NCBI GenBank assembly: GCA_016935755.1
Contig: JAFGQI010000076.1
Location: 124,600 to 188,599 of the forward strand
Length of the DNA: 64,000 bases
Reading direction: 5' to 3'
DNA from: Anaerolineales bacterium
GTDB taxonomy: Bacteria > Chloroflexota > Anaerolineae > Anaerolineales > UBA4823
Shown one piece after another: positions 37,098 to 46,504 of this stretch. The notes under the pieces are model-generated. The model was not told the origin of the DNA. It worked only from the letters and a program-made list of their open reading frames with translations, and did no database searches. How positions within the stretch are numbered: position 1 is the first letter of the stretch; the number at the start of each line of letters is the position of its first letter. The position numbers and the translations under genes are program-made.

Positions 37098-37147
37098 GAA
37101 CCCTGATATTACCCATTGCAACATCTGCTGAATATTCTGGAGAATGA

Positions 37148-37825
37148 ATGGCGACGATATTAATCATTGAAGACGAACCCGAACTGGTCAAGGTGCTGCG
37201 CTCTTATCTGGAACAGGCAGGTTTCAGCGTCCTATCTGCCGGGCGCGGCGATACGGGTCTTTCTACCTGGGAACACAAGAGGCCGGATCTGGTGATCCTC
37301 GATCTCAACCTGCCCGGCATGGATGGGCTGGATGTGGCGCGAGAAATCCGCCGTAAATCCAGCACGCCGATTATCATGCTGACTGCGCGGGTTGAGGAGA
37401 CTGATCAGTTGATCGGGTTGGAGATGGGGGCAGACGACTATATTGCAAAGCCTTTCTCGCCAAGGGTGGTGGTCGCCCGCGTGCGCGCTTTGCTGCGCCG
37501 CTCGGAGTCGGCTCCCAATGTGTCAAAAGTGCTGCGGCTTGCCGACCTGGTAATTGACCTGGAAGGGCATACTGTGGAGAAGAAAGGACAGCCCATCGAT
37601 CTGACGCCGACCGAGTTCAGCTTGCTGACCACCCTGGCTGGAGCGCCGGGGCGGGCTTTTTCCCGGCTGCAGCTCCTGGAAGCCAGCCAGGGAGCGGCTT
37701 ATGAGGGTTATGAGCGCACCATCGATGCGCATATCAAGAATCTGCGTGCTAAGCTGGAAGCTGATCCTAAAAAACCTCGGTATATCGAAACGGTGTTTGG
37801 GATTGGGTATCGTTTTGTGAAATGA
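37148..37825 (+). CDS. OmpR/PhoB-family response regulator
   Basis: A complete 225-aa DNA-binding regulator. The receiver domain has the acidic pair IIEDE, phospho-acceptor Asp52 (LDLNLP), Thr79 and Lys101 (KPFSP). The winged-helix output runs from about 130 to 225 ([34 protein letters not shown]). A GGAG ribosome site lies 5 bases before the ATG. It is followed after 10 bases by its sensor kinase, forming a standard two-gene operon. It is paralogous to the edge-truncated regulator at 1-577. Its targets are unknown; the secreted protein at 35831 and its own operon are the obvious candidates. Confidence 0.96.
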   Translation: MATILIIEDEPELVKVLRSYLEQAGFSVLSAGRGDTGLSTWEHKRPDLVILDLNLPGMDGLDVAREIRRKSSTPIIMLTARVEETDQLIGLEMGADDYIAKPFSPRVVVARVRALLRRSESAPNVSKVLRLADLVIDLEGHTVEKKGQPIDLTPTEFSLLTTLAGAPGRAFSRLQLLEASQGAAYEGYERTIDAHIKNLRAKLEADPKKPRYIETVFGIGYRFVK

Positions 37826-37835
37826 GAGAGGGAAG

Positions 37836-39224
37836 ATGCGCCTCCGATTAATCCTATCTTTTGCCTTGATCGTCCTTGTCTCTGTTACTGGCGTGGCGCT
37901 GATTGCCCGCCAGGGTTCTGCCAGCGCCGTGCGGGCTTACATGTTCGGCGGAGGTATGTTGAATGTCGACGATCTGGTTGACAGCCTGCAAAAATATTAT
38001 GCTGAGCACAGCTCCTGGCAGGGGGTGGATGATTTGCTGAAATTACCAGGCTCTGGTTATGGCAGCGGGCAAGGCCACGGTCAGGGAGGCCCTCATGGGA
38101 TGATGATGAACCAGCGTTTACGTCTGGCAGATGAACAGGGGAATGTTCTGGTGGATACATCTGTCGACCAGGCTGCTGGACAGCTGGTTGCGAGTGAGCT
38201 GGCAGCGGCTATGGCAATAAAATCGAGCGGCCGTACGGTGGGTTATCTGCTGGTGGAAGGTGGAATGGGGTTCAATCACAATGATGAAACCTACCTGGTC
38301 GAACGCCTGACCCAGGCAGCCTTAACGGCTGGTCTGATCGCTGGAGGGTTATCCTTGCTCCTGGCTCTTGGGCTGGCATACACCTTGCTTCGCCCGGTGC
38401 AGGCCCTGACTCGAGCCGCCAACCGCCTGGGGCAGGGCGATTTATCTCAGCGTGTGCATGTCAGCGGAAGCGATGAACTGGCAGGCCTGGGGGCTACCTT
38501 CAACCGCATGGCCGATTCACTCCAACAGGCGGAAGAAAGCCGTCGCGCCATGACTGCGGACATTGCTCATGAACTGCGGACCCCGCTGGCGGTGCAGCGG
38601 GCTAATCTGGAAGCGCTGCAGGATGGAGTCTACCCGCTCAGCGCCGAGAACCTGCAGTCTGTTTTAGAACAAAATATGCTCCTAACCCGGCTGGTAGATG
38701 ATCTGCGCACCCTGGCCCTGGCTGAGTCCGGTCAGCTGCAGTTGGAACGCACTCCGACTGACCTGCCAGCCCTGGTAGAGCGAACCGCTGGGCGCTTCCG
38801 ATCCCAGGCTGACTCTCGTCAGGTTGATCTCCGGGTCAATACCCCTTCGGCTGTCCCGGCGCCTCTCATGCTAGACCCCATGCGCATCGAGCAGATACTG
38901 GGCAACTTGATCTCGAATGCGCTGCGCTATACGCCCCAAGGTGGATCGATCGTGTTGGATACTACTCGTGCGAGTAATCAGATCCAGGTGCAGGTGCACG
39001 ATAGCGGCCCAGGCATCGCGCCGGAAGCGCTGCCGCATGTATTCAAGCGTTTCTATCGCGCTGATCGCTCGCGCAATCGCCAGGAAGGCGGCAGCGGGCT
39101 GGGACTGGCAATTGCCCGACAGCTGGCTGAAGCCCACGGGGGCTCATTGACCGCCGCGAACCATCCCCAGGGCGGAGCCGTCTTCACCCTCTCACTGCCA
39201 GCACAGCAGTTTGAGCCCGAATAG
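37836..39224 (+). CDS. HAMP-domain sensor histidine kinase
   Basis: A 462-aa membrane sensor kinase. It has an N-terminal transmembrane helix and an extracytoplasmic sensor region of about 130 residues containing a Gly/His/Met stretch (GQGHGQGGPHGMMM). A second membrane helix lies near residues 155-185, followed by a HAMP linker (LRPVQALTRAANRLGQGDLS). The HisKA H-box has His245 (DIAHELRTPL), and the HATPase domain has NLISNALRY, DSGPGIAP and GGSGLGLAI. It would phosphorylate the regulator encoded just upstream. The His/Met-rich segment matches the composition of the secreted proteins of this locus and may bind a metal ion. The ribosome site is GAGGGAAG. Confidence 0.95.
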   Translation: MRLRLILSFALIVLVSVTGVALIARQGSASAVRAYMFGGGMLNVDDLVDSLQKYYAEHSSWQGVDDLLKLPGSGYGSGQGHGQGGPHGMMMNQRLRLADEQGNVLVDTSVDQAAGQLVASELAAAMAIKSSGRTVGYLLVEGGMGFNHNDETYLVERLTQAALTAGLIAGGLSLLLALGLAYTLLRPVQALTRAANRLGQGDLSQRVHVSGSDELAGLGATFNRMADSLQQAEESRRAMTADIAHELRTPLAVQRANLEALQDGVYPLSAENLQSVLEQNMLLTRLVDDLRTLALAESGQLQLERTPTDLPALVERTAGRFRSQADSRQVDLRVNTPSAVPAPLMLDPMRIEQILGNLISNALRYTPQGGSIVLDTTRASNQIQVQVHDSGPGIAPEALPHVFKRFYRADRSRNRQEGGSGLGLAIARQLAEAHGGSLTAANHPQGGAVFTLSLPAQQFEPE

Positions 39225-39232
39225 AGGCCACC

Positions 39233-39727
39233 ATGACCAGGACAAATAACATCACCCGCATGCTGGATGCTAAAAAAATCCCCTACACAGCCTATGATTT
39301 GCCTGCCGAGAAGCTGGGGGCGCTGGAAACAGCCCGCATGGTTGGGGCGCCGGCTGCGCAGGTCTTCAAGTCGATTGTGGTGAAGCGTGAAGGAAAAGGG
39401 AAAATCATCCTGGCGGTCATTCCGGGTGACAGGGAAGTAGATTTGAAGTTACTGGCGAAAGCCCTGGGGGAGAAGAAGGTACATCTGCCTACCGAGCGCG
39501 AAGCGGAGCGGCTCACGGGGCTGCAGGCGGGCGGCATATCACCATTGGCGCTGATCAACCGGGGCTTCCAGATGGTGATTGATGCCTCTGCCCGGAATTT
39601 TGCCGAGATTCACATCTCTGGTGGCCAACGAGGTCTGAATATTTTGCTGCCTGTATCCGCTCTGGTAACACTGACGAATGCTTCTCTGGTTGAGATTACA
39701 AATGAACCGCCAGCAGAAGGGCTTTGA
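39233..39727 (+). CDS. YbaK/EbsC-type aminoacyl-tRNA deacylase
   Basis: A 164-aa trans-editing protein of the YbaK/ProX superfamily, which hydrolyses mischarged Cys-tRNA(Pro) in the cytoplasm. Family features are MLDAKKIPYTAYDL at the start, QVFKSIVVK, AVIPGDREVDLKLLAKALG (the lysine and glycine segment of the active site) and GGISPLALI. It is 8 bases downstream of the kinase gene with a GAGG ribosome site, so it may be co-transcribed. No functional link to the kinase is apparent. Confidence 0.92.
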   Translation: MTRTNNITRMLDAKKIPYTAYDLPAEKLGALETARMVGAPAAQVFKSIVVKREGKGKIILAVIPGDREVDLKLLAKALGEKKVHLPTEREAERLTGLQAGGISPLALINRGFQMVIDASARNFAEIHISGGQRGLNILLPVSALVTLTNASLVEITNEPPAEGL

Positions 39728-39732
39728 GATGG

Positions 39733-40284
39733 CTATGGGGAGATTTCTCCCGCCTTTTCACCGTTCACCACAACCACATATTTTCCCGCCTCAAGGCTCC
39801 CGAGTGGGATGCTGACTTCAAAAGGCGCCAATACCTGGATGCATGCCTCGCCAGGATTGACCAGGGAATAAACCTCTACCAGGATATGTTTTTGCGCGTC
39901 AGCGGGATTGATCTTTACCCGCAGCTGGTGGCAGACAGTGGGCAGGTTGCCCTTGAGCAGCAGTATGTATTGAGGTGGGAAGCTCTCCAGCACCAGGATT
40001 TCTTTTTGCTCGATGAACACTTCCCCTGGCTGCAGAGATTGATCGCCTGGGCGCGGCTGCCAATCGGACGGCAGTGGTTCATCCGGGCTCGGATAAGGGG
40101 ATGAAGAGATAGCCTCATCTGGGGATGGCACTTCATTCCCCGGGGCGGGATAAAAATCAACCGGGTTTGAGCCGGGTTCGCCGCCAGGGATCTCCGTATG
40201 CACCTTTGGCTCTGAGCAAGCGCACAAGATAGCAGCCAGAAGGCTGAAAGTTATCGCAAGGCAAATCCATTTTTTTCTGGACAT
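39733..40284 (-). CDS. hypothetical lipoprotein with Pro/Ser-rich linker
   Basis: A 183-aa predicted lipoprotein. A short basic start and hydrophobic core lead to the lipobox LCAC (Cys23). A Pro/Ser/Glu-rich disordered linker (about 25-85) follows. The globular remainder of about 95 residues (EILVLESFPPQYILLLKGNLPT, then LVEVYSLVNPG and LEAGKYVVVVNGE) looks like a small beta-sandwich. I do not recognise a family. The ribosome site GGAG lies before the ATG. It is the last gene of the minus-strand block and converges with the deacylase gene 5 bases away. Confidence 0.75.
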   Translation of the reverse strand: MSRKKWICLAITFSLLAAILCACSEPKVHTEIPGGEPGSNPVDFYPAPGNEVPSPDEAISSSPYPSPDEPLPSDWQPRPGDQSLQPGEVFIEQKEILVLESFPPQYILLLKGNLPTVCHQLRVKINPADAQKHILVEVYSLVNPGEACIQVLAPFEVSIPLGSLEAGKYVVVVNGEKAGEISP

Positions 40285-40362
40285 ATTTTTCTCCGCATGC
40301 TCGGCGACATTCTTGATCTTGACGTCCTGGACTGGAGTTTGGTTCCATAGCTGCAGGTAAGG

Positions 40363-41814
40363 CTACCCTTTTATCACCACTACTGGTCGCAGCCGCGCGA
40401 CTTTGCGGGCAATCTGCGCCCCGATGACAGTTTCGACCACGGCATCCACATCTTTGTAGGCCTGAGGGGCTTCCTCAGCCAGACCAGACAGCGATCCGGC
40501 GCGCACATGGATTCCGCCCGCTTCCAGCTCCTGGCGCAGCCTGTCGCCTCGCACCTCTTTCTTAGCTTTGTGGCGGCTCATCACCCGCCCTGCACCATGA
40601 CAGGATGAGCCAAAGGAACGCCGCATGCTTTCCTCGGTGCCTAAGAGCACCCAGGAGGCTGTTCCCATTGAGCCTGGCACCAACACAGGCTGGCCGATGG
40701 CCCGGTATTCTTCTGGAAGCTCTGAAGCTCCTGGTCCGAAGGCGCGGGTAGCCCCCTTGCGGTGAACGCACACTTTGACTTCTCGACCGTTAATGATATG
40801 AGTTTCAATCTTGCCCATATTGTGGGCGATATCATATACCTGGTGCAAGCGCCAGTCGCCTAATGAGCCGGCTAGCACTTCCTCGAAAGCCAGACGGGCG
40901 TAATGAGCCAGAACCTGCCGGTTGGCAAAGGCGTAATTGGCCGCGCAGCGCATGGCTGCCAGGTAGCTCTGCCCTTCGGGGGAGTTGAGCGGGGCGCAGA
41001 CCAACTCGCGGTCAGGCAGCTCAATCTTATAACGCCTTACAGCGTCCTGGAACTCCTCCACATAATCGGAGCAGATCTGATGACCAAAGCCGCGCGAACC
41101 GCAGTGAATCTGCACCACCAGGCAGCCTTCTTGAAGCCCCATGACCTGGGCAGAGGCGGAGTCAAATAGTTGATCCACCACATCCACTTCAATGAAGTGG
41201 TTGCCCGCCCCCAGGGTGCCCAGCTGCGGGCGGCCTCTCTCCTTGGCGCGCTTGCTCACTTTGGCTGGGTCAGCGCCGTCCAAGCAACCACCCTCCTCCG
41301 TACGGCGCAGGTCAGCCTCGGTAGCATGTCCAGTCTTCAAAGCCCAGCGCGACCCTTGGCGGCAGACCTGGTTTAGTTCCTCTTCGCTTAACCGCAGCTC
41401 GCCTTTTTCACCCACGCCGCTGGGGCAGTGACGGTTCAACGCATTAGCGAGATCGCTGAGATACGGTCTGGCTGAGTCATAGCTGATCTGTGAGGCCAAA
41501 AGCCTGACTCCACAGTTGATGTCGTAGCCAATTGCGCCTGGTGAGATCACTCCCTCGGGGTAACGGGTGGCTGCCACCCCACCGATGGGGAAGCCGTAGC
41601 CCTGATGCATATCGGGCATCACCGCCACATGACCCACCAACCCTGGCAGAGTAGCCGAATTCACCGCTTGCTGCAGGGACTCGTCCTGCATCACCTTTTC
41701 CAACAGCTTCCGGGTGGCAAAGATTCGCACCGGGACGCGCATATCCTGCCGAAACGACTGGGGAATCTCCCACTCGTAGTCGCTAATCTTGATAAGGTCA
41801 TTGAGTGCAACCAT
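40363..41814 (-). CDS. rtcB: RtcB family RNA ligase
   Basis: A 483-aa Mn/GTP-dependent RNA ligase that joins 2',3'-cyclic-phosphate (or 3'-phosphate) and 5'-OH ends, acting in RNA repair or tRNA splicing. Hallmarks are [24 protein letters not shown] with the metal-binding Cys, [38 protein letters not shown], and [14 protein letters not shown] with the guanylylated His. Length and motifs are complete. The upstream gene encodes archease, the RtcB activator, so the pair forms a working unit. The gap to archease is 76 bases. Confidence 0.97.
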   Translation of the reverse strand: MVALNDLIKISDYEWEIPQSFRQDMRVPVRIFATRKLLEKVMQDESLQQAVNSATLPGLVGHVAVMPDMHQGYGFPIGGVAATRYPEGVISPGAIGYDINCGVRLLASQISYDSARPYLSDLANALNRHCPSGVGEKGELRLSEEELNQVCRQGSRWALKTGHATEADLRRTEEGGCLDGADPAKVSKRAKERGRPQLGTLGAGNHFIEVDVVDQLFDSASAQVMGLQEGCLVVQIHCGSRGFGHQICSDYVEEFQDAVRRYKIELPDRELVCAPLNSPEGQSYLAAMRCAANYAFANRQVLAHYARLAFEEVLAGSLGDWRLHQVYDIAHNMGKIETHIINGREVKVCVHRKGATRAFGPGASELPEEYRAIGQPVLVPGSMGTASWVLLGTEESMRRSFGSSCHGAGRVMSRHKAKKEVRGDRLRQELEAGGIHVRAGSLSGLAEEAPQAYKDVDAVVETVIGAQIARKVARLRPVVVIKG

Positions 41815-41890
41815 CTGTCCATTCCTTTCTGTACCGTGGATAAGGCGAAATGGCGCGGGTAAATGTCAATGTAATCGCTGATATGGGCGC

Positions 41891-42340
41891 TTAAACATCA
41901 AATACTACGTTTGCTTCCAGGCCGCGAGCCGTATGGCGCACGACCAGGTTGTGGTAAGTCACGGCTTTGATTTCTTTATGGATACTTGACAGATGCGAGC
42001 CATACAGTCGGGCATGTAAAGCGCCTTCGTCTAGTTTTAACTCGAATCGATCAAAAGCCAGGTTTTCTTGCTCTCCGAGGAAGAGCAGCTCAGCCAGGAA
42101 CCTGACCAGCAGGCGCTCCAGATCGTGGGCGGGAAGTTCCAGGCGGCGTTCCACCAGAGGTTCATTCTGCAGCCGCGCCCCAGCCAGGCTGTACATTCCA
42201 TGGGCGGCTGTCTCCAGCAGAGAAGGTAAATCTGGCGCCCACACCTGCAGCTCCCAATCGGCGGTATGCTCAACCTCGCGGAACCCGGCTTCTACTTTAT
42301 TACCCCCGGATGCCAAACTCCTTGATGATCTGCTCGACAA
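41891..42340 (-). CDS. archease, RtcB cofactor
   Basis: Small acidic protein (up to 149 aa) that accelerates RtcB guanylylation and turnover. The archease fold is shown by FREVEHTADWELQVWAPDLP near the start, LLETAAHGMYSLA, FLAELLFLGEQENL, IKAVTYHNLVV and the ending EANVVFDV. The only canonical start long enough is a TTG at 42340, lying inside the PilZ gene. Family homology begins about 16 codons later, near 42292, where no ATG, GTG or TTG exists in frame. The real start is therefore uncertain. It lies directly between the PilZ gene and rtcB. Confidence 0.9.
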   Translation of the reverse strand: MSSRSSRSLASGGNKVEAGFREVEHTADWELQVWAPDLPSLLETAAHGMYSLAGARLQNEPLVERRLELPAHDLERLLVRFLAELLFLGEQENLAFDRFELKLDEGALHARLYGSHLSSIHKEIKAVTYHNLVVRHTARGLEANVVFDV

Positions 42341-42647
42341 TCGCCACTTTCTCGGGGGTCATGTTGAGCAGTTGAAAACCAGTATTAAACAGGCTGGGTT
42401 CCAGGTCGGGTTGGCACCAGACGCTGCGAGCGTCGAAATCCATATGATCCTGTTCAAAAATGGTCTCCGGCAGATCCAGGCGCAACTGGAAATCCTGATC
42501 GAGCTCCAGCGGGCGCCCGCTGATGATCATTGCTCCCTGCGGGGTGACATCAGCCATCTGGCCAATCAGTTGTCCAGTATCGCGTTCAAAGACGCGCCCA
42601 AAAAAAGTCAGGTACTTACGCGGAAATTTTCGGCGATCGTCACTCAT
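42300..42647 (-). CDS. PilZ-domain protein
   Basis: A 115-aa single PilZ domain, a cytoplasmic c-di-GMP receptor family. The N-terminal RxxxR (RKFPR) and the second ligand motif ADVTPQG (DxTxxG, Thr in place of the usual Ser) are both present, so c-di-GMP binding is likely. The ATG overlaps the stop of the methyltransferase gene by 4 bases (ATGA), indicating coupling, and its own 3' end overlaps the extended archease frame. Confidence 0.85.
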   Translation of the reverse strand: MSDDRRKFPRKYLTFFGRVFERDTGQLIGQMADVTPQGAMIISGRPLELDQDFQLRLDLPETIFEQDHMDFDARSVWCQPDLEPSLFNTGFQLLNMTPEKVAIVEQIIKEFGIRG

Positions 42648-43429
42648 AGTTCCTCAAAATAGGGCTTTTGCGCCCGCGTGGCGATAAAAGTAGGGATGAT
42701 TTTGCCCAGCTGCGTGGTCGGGTCGATGTCCTCATAGAAACCAGTCAGCAAGAACCCAGCCTGCAGCTGTCCGTCGATCTGCTCCTCCAGGGTGTGGCTA
42801 AATTCTAAAGGCCAGCCATTATCGAGGTATTCCTGGCGCTTTTCCATGGGTAGGCTCGCCAGATCCGAATATGGTATGCTATATTTTACTTCAAGAAGGC
42901 CCTTTTTTTCCATTAAATCATAATCGAATATGTAGCTAAGCGGATTGACAAAACCAGCCAACAGAGAGCCGCCTGGGCGCAGCACGCGAAAAGCCTCCTC
43001 CCAAACAGGCTGGATATCGGGAACGAACAGGTTGGATACCGGATGAAACACCAGATCGAAACGATGCTCGGCGAATACCGATAGATCGCGCATATCGCCT
43101 TCCAGAGTGATCAGCGCCAGACCTTCTCGATCCGCCACCAGGCGATCCTGGGCAAGCTGCTTAGGCGAGTTGTCCAGCACGGTGACCTGGGCTCCAGCGG
43201 CTGCAAAGACCGGCCCCTGCTGCCCGCCGCCGCAGGCCAGGCATAGCAGTTCACAGCCTGGCATCTCTGGGAACCAATCCTGAGGCACAGGTTTGGTAGG
43301 GGTAAGCAAAACCGACCACTGCCCCTGGCGCGCCAACGCGATCACCTCTGGTCCGACTGGTTTTGTCCAGGGGTTTCCAGTTTCTACCTCACGGTTCCAT
43401 GCCTCACGATTGTAAGCTCGAATATCCAT
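42644..43429 (-). CDS. class I SAM-dependent methyltransferase
   Basis: A 261-aa methyltransferase. The Rossmann core has the SAM-binding loop [20 protein letters not shown] (motif I). An acidic residue follows in VTVLDNSP, then LEGDMRDLS and [12 protein letters not shown] (motif II region), and a post-core [13 protein letters not shown]. The Asn-Ala-Trp-rich start ([16 protein letters not shown]) is typical of a group of small-molecule methyltransferases. The substrate is unknown. It is coupled to the PilZ gene downstream by a 4-base overlap and lies 34 bases after the WD40 gene. Confidence 0.9.
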   Translation of the reverse strand: MDIRAYNREAWNREVETGNPWTKPVGPEVIALARQGQWSVLLTPTKPVPQDWFPEMPGCELLCLACGGGQQGPVFAAAGAQVTVLDNSPKQLAQDRLVADREGLALITLEGDMRDLSVFAEHRFDLVFHPVSNLFVPDIQPVWEEAFRVLRPGGSLLAGFVNPLSYIFDYDLMEKKGLLEVKYSIPYSDLASLPMEKRQEYLDNGWPLEFSHTLEEQIDGQLQAGFLLTGFYEDIDPTTQLGKIIPTFIATRAQKPYFEEL

Positions 43430-43463
43430 CGTCTGGGTCGCCTGCCTCTGGTTAAGAGTGTAT

Positions 43464-44675
43464 TTATTTGATCTCCCATAATTTTACATCGAATGTACTT
43501 CCCACGGCCAATACACTGCCATCTGGTGAAAAACCAAGCGCATTAATCGGGAAAAGCTCTTCTTCAAAGCCAATCAGGACTTCTAGAAAACGGCGGGTTG
43601 GCACATCCCACAGCCGTACCGTACCATCTTCACTCCCACTCGCCAGGGTTTTGCTATCCGGCGAGAATGCCAGGCTGGTGATGATGTGTGTATGCCCCTG
43701 CAAGGCGCTCAACTGATCACCAGTGGTTAGATCCCAAAGGGACAGGCTGGAGTCAGCACTGCCTGATGCCAGGGTCTGATTGTCCGGGGAGATTGCTACG
43801 CTGATCATTGGTTTCTGGCGCCCTTGTAGAGAAAAGTGTTCTTGATTGCCCTGTAGATCCCAAACCCGAACATAACCATCCGCGCAAGCCAGCGCAAGCA
43901 GCTTCCCGTCCGGTGAGAAAGCCAGGCTGTTTACAGTAGCTGGGAAGGGGCCTAAGGTCTGAAGGATTTGCCCGCTTTGGATATCCCACATTTTAACGCT
44001 TTGATCATGGCTGCCCGAAGCAAGCAGGCTGCCATCTGGAGAGAATGATAGGCTGGTCACAGCCAGGGTATGCCCAGACAGCACCTTTAATGCCTGTCCG
44101 GTGACTGGATCCCACAGACGAATATCTAAATCGTTGGAAGCGGAGGCGATCAGATTCCCATCCGGAGAAATGGCCACGCTGTTTATCCGCTGGGTGTGCC
44201 CGGCAAGGGTCCTTAATAGTTTCCCGTTGCTCAAATCCCAGGTGACGATGGTGTGATCGGAGACACCCGTCGCCAGCCACCGGCCATCGGGGGAAAATGC
44301 CAGGGAGGTGAAATTTGTCTCCGCGACACCGTGAAGGCGCAAGGAACGCGCTTTTTCCTTAGGAGCCAGTTGGATCACCCTGACCAAGACGAATACCAGC
44401 AGTACGGTCAGGATAGCCGCTCCTAACAGCCACCAGGATCTGTTTTTCCCAATTTTCTGTCGATAGGAGGCAGCTCGAGCGGTGCAATCAGCGCACAGCA
44501 GCCAGTCCTCCTGGGTTTGCTGAACTTTTTCCCGCCAGGCCTCCAGATCTAACCCGGTTTGGTCGGTTTGTGGCGGCAGGAAACCGTTTTCCACTATGAT
44601 CTTGAACTCTGAGGCAGGGTAAGAGACGCTCTTGGTGCTGGAGGTCGGCGCGCCGCAAACTGAACAATTCGCCAT
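43464..44675 (-). CDS. membrane-anchored WD40-repeat protein with N-terminal zinc-ribbon-like segment
   Basis: A 403-aa protein. A Cys-pair segment (CSVCG at 4-8, CADC near 58-61) resembles a zinc ribbon. It is followed by one transmembrane helix ([18 protein letters not shown], about 80-98). About seven WD40 blades follow (residues 115-403), each with the pattern [24 protein letters not shown]. These form a beta-propeller, usually a protein-interaction platform. Orientation suggests a cytoplasmic Cys domain and an extracytoplasmic propeller. No enzymatic domain is present and the partner is unknown. Confidence 0.88.
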   Translation of the reverse strand: MANCSVCGAPTSSTKSVSYPASEFKIIVENGFLPPQTDQTGLDLEAWREKVQQTQEDWLLCADCTARAASYRQKIGKNRSWWLLGAAILTVLLVFVLVRVIQLAPKEKARSLRLHGVAETNFTSLAFSPDGRWLATGVSDHTIVTWDLSNGKLLRTLAGHTQRINSVAISPDGNLIASASNDLDIRLWDPVTGQALKVLSGHTLAVTSLSFSPDGSLLASGSHDQSVKMWDIQSGQILQTLGPFPATVNSLAFSPDGKLLALACADGYVRVWDLQGNQEHFSLQGRQKPMISVAISPDNQTLASGSADSSLSLWDLTTGDQLSALQGHTHIITSLAFSPDSKTLASGSEDGTVRLWDVPTRRFLEVLIGFEEELFPINALGFSPDGSVLAVGSTFDVKLWEIK

Positions 44676-44723
44676 ATGCTTCTCGTTGTGTGATAGTAAG
44701 ATGTTCTAATCGGATTGCTGCTG

Positions 44724-45416
44724 TTAACTGGCTGGCAGGATCGTCTGGCGAGTTGCCGAATAGATTTCTCTCAACTCTCGTTCGATCTCCGCCCGCCGGT
44801 CAATCAGGTAGTGAAAAACAGATGCTCTCTGCTGGAAATCCTGGGCGAAGCGAATGGACAGGCGGATAGTATTTTCAGACTTCAGCAGGCTCAATACAGT
44901 GCCGCTGGTTTGGATATGCACTTCAGGCAGTTGAAAATCCAGCACCACAGCTGCCCCAGGCCTCAATGCCAAGTGATGAGCTTTTTCTTGCATACGCACA
45001 CCGATGCCGCTCATCGAAATATCGGCCAGTTCTGCGCCAGTCTCTAAATCCTCGTTTATAACCAGTACCTGGATACGCTCACCTGGCTCGACCCGTACGA
45101 TCATGCGTTCACCCAATTTTGTGCCAATGTAGGTAAAATCGGTTAGTTCGATGATGCTGTTTGCAAGATCCATTTTTCCCAGACGGGCAACGGCTGGTTC
45201 GAAATAGTCACTGCCCAGGACTCGGGTCTGGTTGCCGTAATCCAGGCAGAGGATCGCGGGATCATCAACTTTCAGGCGAGCGACATCGCCTTCCAGGTTT
45301 TCAATCCAGGCTTTGCAGACGAAGGGTACCCCTTTATAGGTAGTCAATAATTCCAGCGGTTGGTTTTCCTGCCGGATAATCTTCAGGTCTGATAGGATTT
45401 GCGCATTAGAGGTCAT
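44724..45416 (-). CDS. YcgR-like PilZ-domain protein
   Basis: A 230-aa protein with an N-terminal YcgR-N-like beta domain (about 1-105) and a C-terminal PilZ domain. The c-di-GMP motifs RMIVR (RxxxR) and ADISMSG (DxSxxG) are both intact. In flagellated bacteria YcgR brakes the motor, but no flagellar or pilus genes are in the window and many PilZ proteins act elsewhere. Together with the PilZ gene at 42300 and the GGDEF protein at 31556 it shows that c-di-GMP signalling is active in this organism. Confidence 0.87.
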   Translation of the reverse strand: MTSNAQILSDLKIIRQENQPLELLTTYKGVPFVCKAWIENLEGDVARLKVDDPAILCLDYGNQTRVLGSDYFEPAVARLGKMDLANSIIELTDFTYIGTKLGERMIVRVEPGERIQVLVINEDLETGAELADISMSGIGVRMQEKAHHLALRPGAAVVLDFQLPEVHIQTSGTVLSLLKSENTIRLSIRFAQDFQQRASVFHYLIDRRAEIERELREIYSATRQTILPAS

Positions 45417-45487
45417 AGCCTTTATTCTCCCAACGCCAGCAATGGCTGGTATTGATGCTGAAATTATAACCTGCTATGGTGCATTTT

Positions 45488-46504
45488 TTAGATCCGGAGG
45501 ACTTTTGCTCCATGAATCTGGCGGTTTTTTAGCTCCATCAGAGCCTGATTGGCTGCTTCTAAAGGGTATTCCTGCGTCTCGGGCCGAATGGGGATCTGGG
45601 CGGCCAGCTGTAAAAATTCACTCACATCCTGGCGGCAGACATTTGCTACACTCTTGATTTCTTTCTCCATCCACAGGTGGGCCGGGTAATCCAGCCTAAG
45701 CAAGACATCTTTATCATGTCCTTCTTTGCGGATAGCGTTGATCACCAGCCGTCCACCAGGAGCCAGGTTGCGCAGGGCTTCCAGAACAGGCAGCCAGACC
45801 GGGGTAGTATCGATGATGCTGTGCAACGGCTCTGGGGCCGTGTCTTGAATGCCCCCAGCCCAGACAGCGCCCAATTGTCGGGCAAAGACCTGCTCGGATT
45901 CGCTGCGTGAAAACACGAAAACCGCTGAGTTCGGGTACTGGCAGCGAGCCAGCTTGAGCACCAGATGCGCTGAGGCGCCAAAACCAGTCAGGCCAAGGTT
46001 TTGACCGTCCTGAAGGTTTGCCAGGCGCAGTGAACGGTAGCCAATCGCCCCGGCGCACAGCAGCGGGGCCGCTTCGATGTCGGTGATAGACTCCGGTAGG
46101 GGGTAGGCAAACCCTTCTGGCACAGTCATGTACTCAGCGTACCCCCCATGCGCATCGCGGCCGGTGGCGCGAAAATGGGCGCACAGGTTCTCTTGTCCCG
46201 ACCGGCAATAAGTGCATTCACCACAGGCTGAAAAGATCCAGGCGACGCCAGCCCGGTCGCCTTCTCGCCAGTGACCTGCAGCTTTCGCCACCTGCCCGAC
46301 TACCTGATGCCCCAGGATAACCGGCAGGCGCGGCGGTGGTGTGCGCCCTTCGATTTCATCCAACTCGGTATGGCATACCCCACAGGCGGTCACCTGCAGC
46401 AGGATTTCCCCCTTTGCAGGGACAGGTTCTGGTAGTTCAGTCAATTGTAGAGGAGAGTGGTTTTTGGTCAGGTCAGTCAGTTGGTTAAGCACCATTGCTC
46501 TCAT
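45488..46504 (-). CDS. zinc-dependent alcohol dehydrogenase (MDR family)
   Basis: A 338-aa medium-chain dehydrogenase. Catalytic-zinc residues occur in CGVCHTELDEIEGR and GHQVVGQV. The structural-zinc lobe is CGECTYCRSGQENLC. The nucleotide-binding turn GLTGFGASAH follows. It should oxidise alcohols or reduce aldehydes with NAD(P). The sequence resembles the propanol-preferring/AdhP-like group (FRATGRDAHGGYAEYM). Its ATG overlaps the stop of the DinB-like gene (ATGA), so both are translated together. Confidence 0.93.
   Translation of the reverse strand: MRAMVLNQLTDLTKNHSPLQLTELPEPVPAKGEILLQVTACGVCHTELDEIEGRTPPPRLPVILGHQVVGQVAKAAGHWREGDRAGVAWIFSACGECTYCRSGQENLCAHFRATGRDAHGGYAEYMTVPEGFAYPLPESITDIEAAPLLCAGAIGYRSLRLANLQDGQNLGLTGFGASAHLVLKLARCQYPNSAVFVFSRSESEQVFARQLGAVWAGGIQDTAPEPLHSIIDTTPVWLPVLEALRNLAPGGRLVINAIRKEGHDKDVLLRLDYPAHLWMEKEIKSVANVCRQDVSEFLQLAAQIPIRPETQEYPLEAANQALMELKNRQIHGAKVLRI

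Noticed and set aside
39724..40104. Plus-strand frame following the deacylase gene
   Set aside because: It overlaps the lipoprotein gene on the other strand, which has a proper lipobox and ribosome site.
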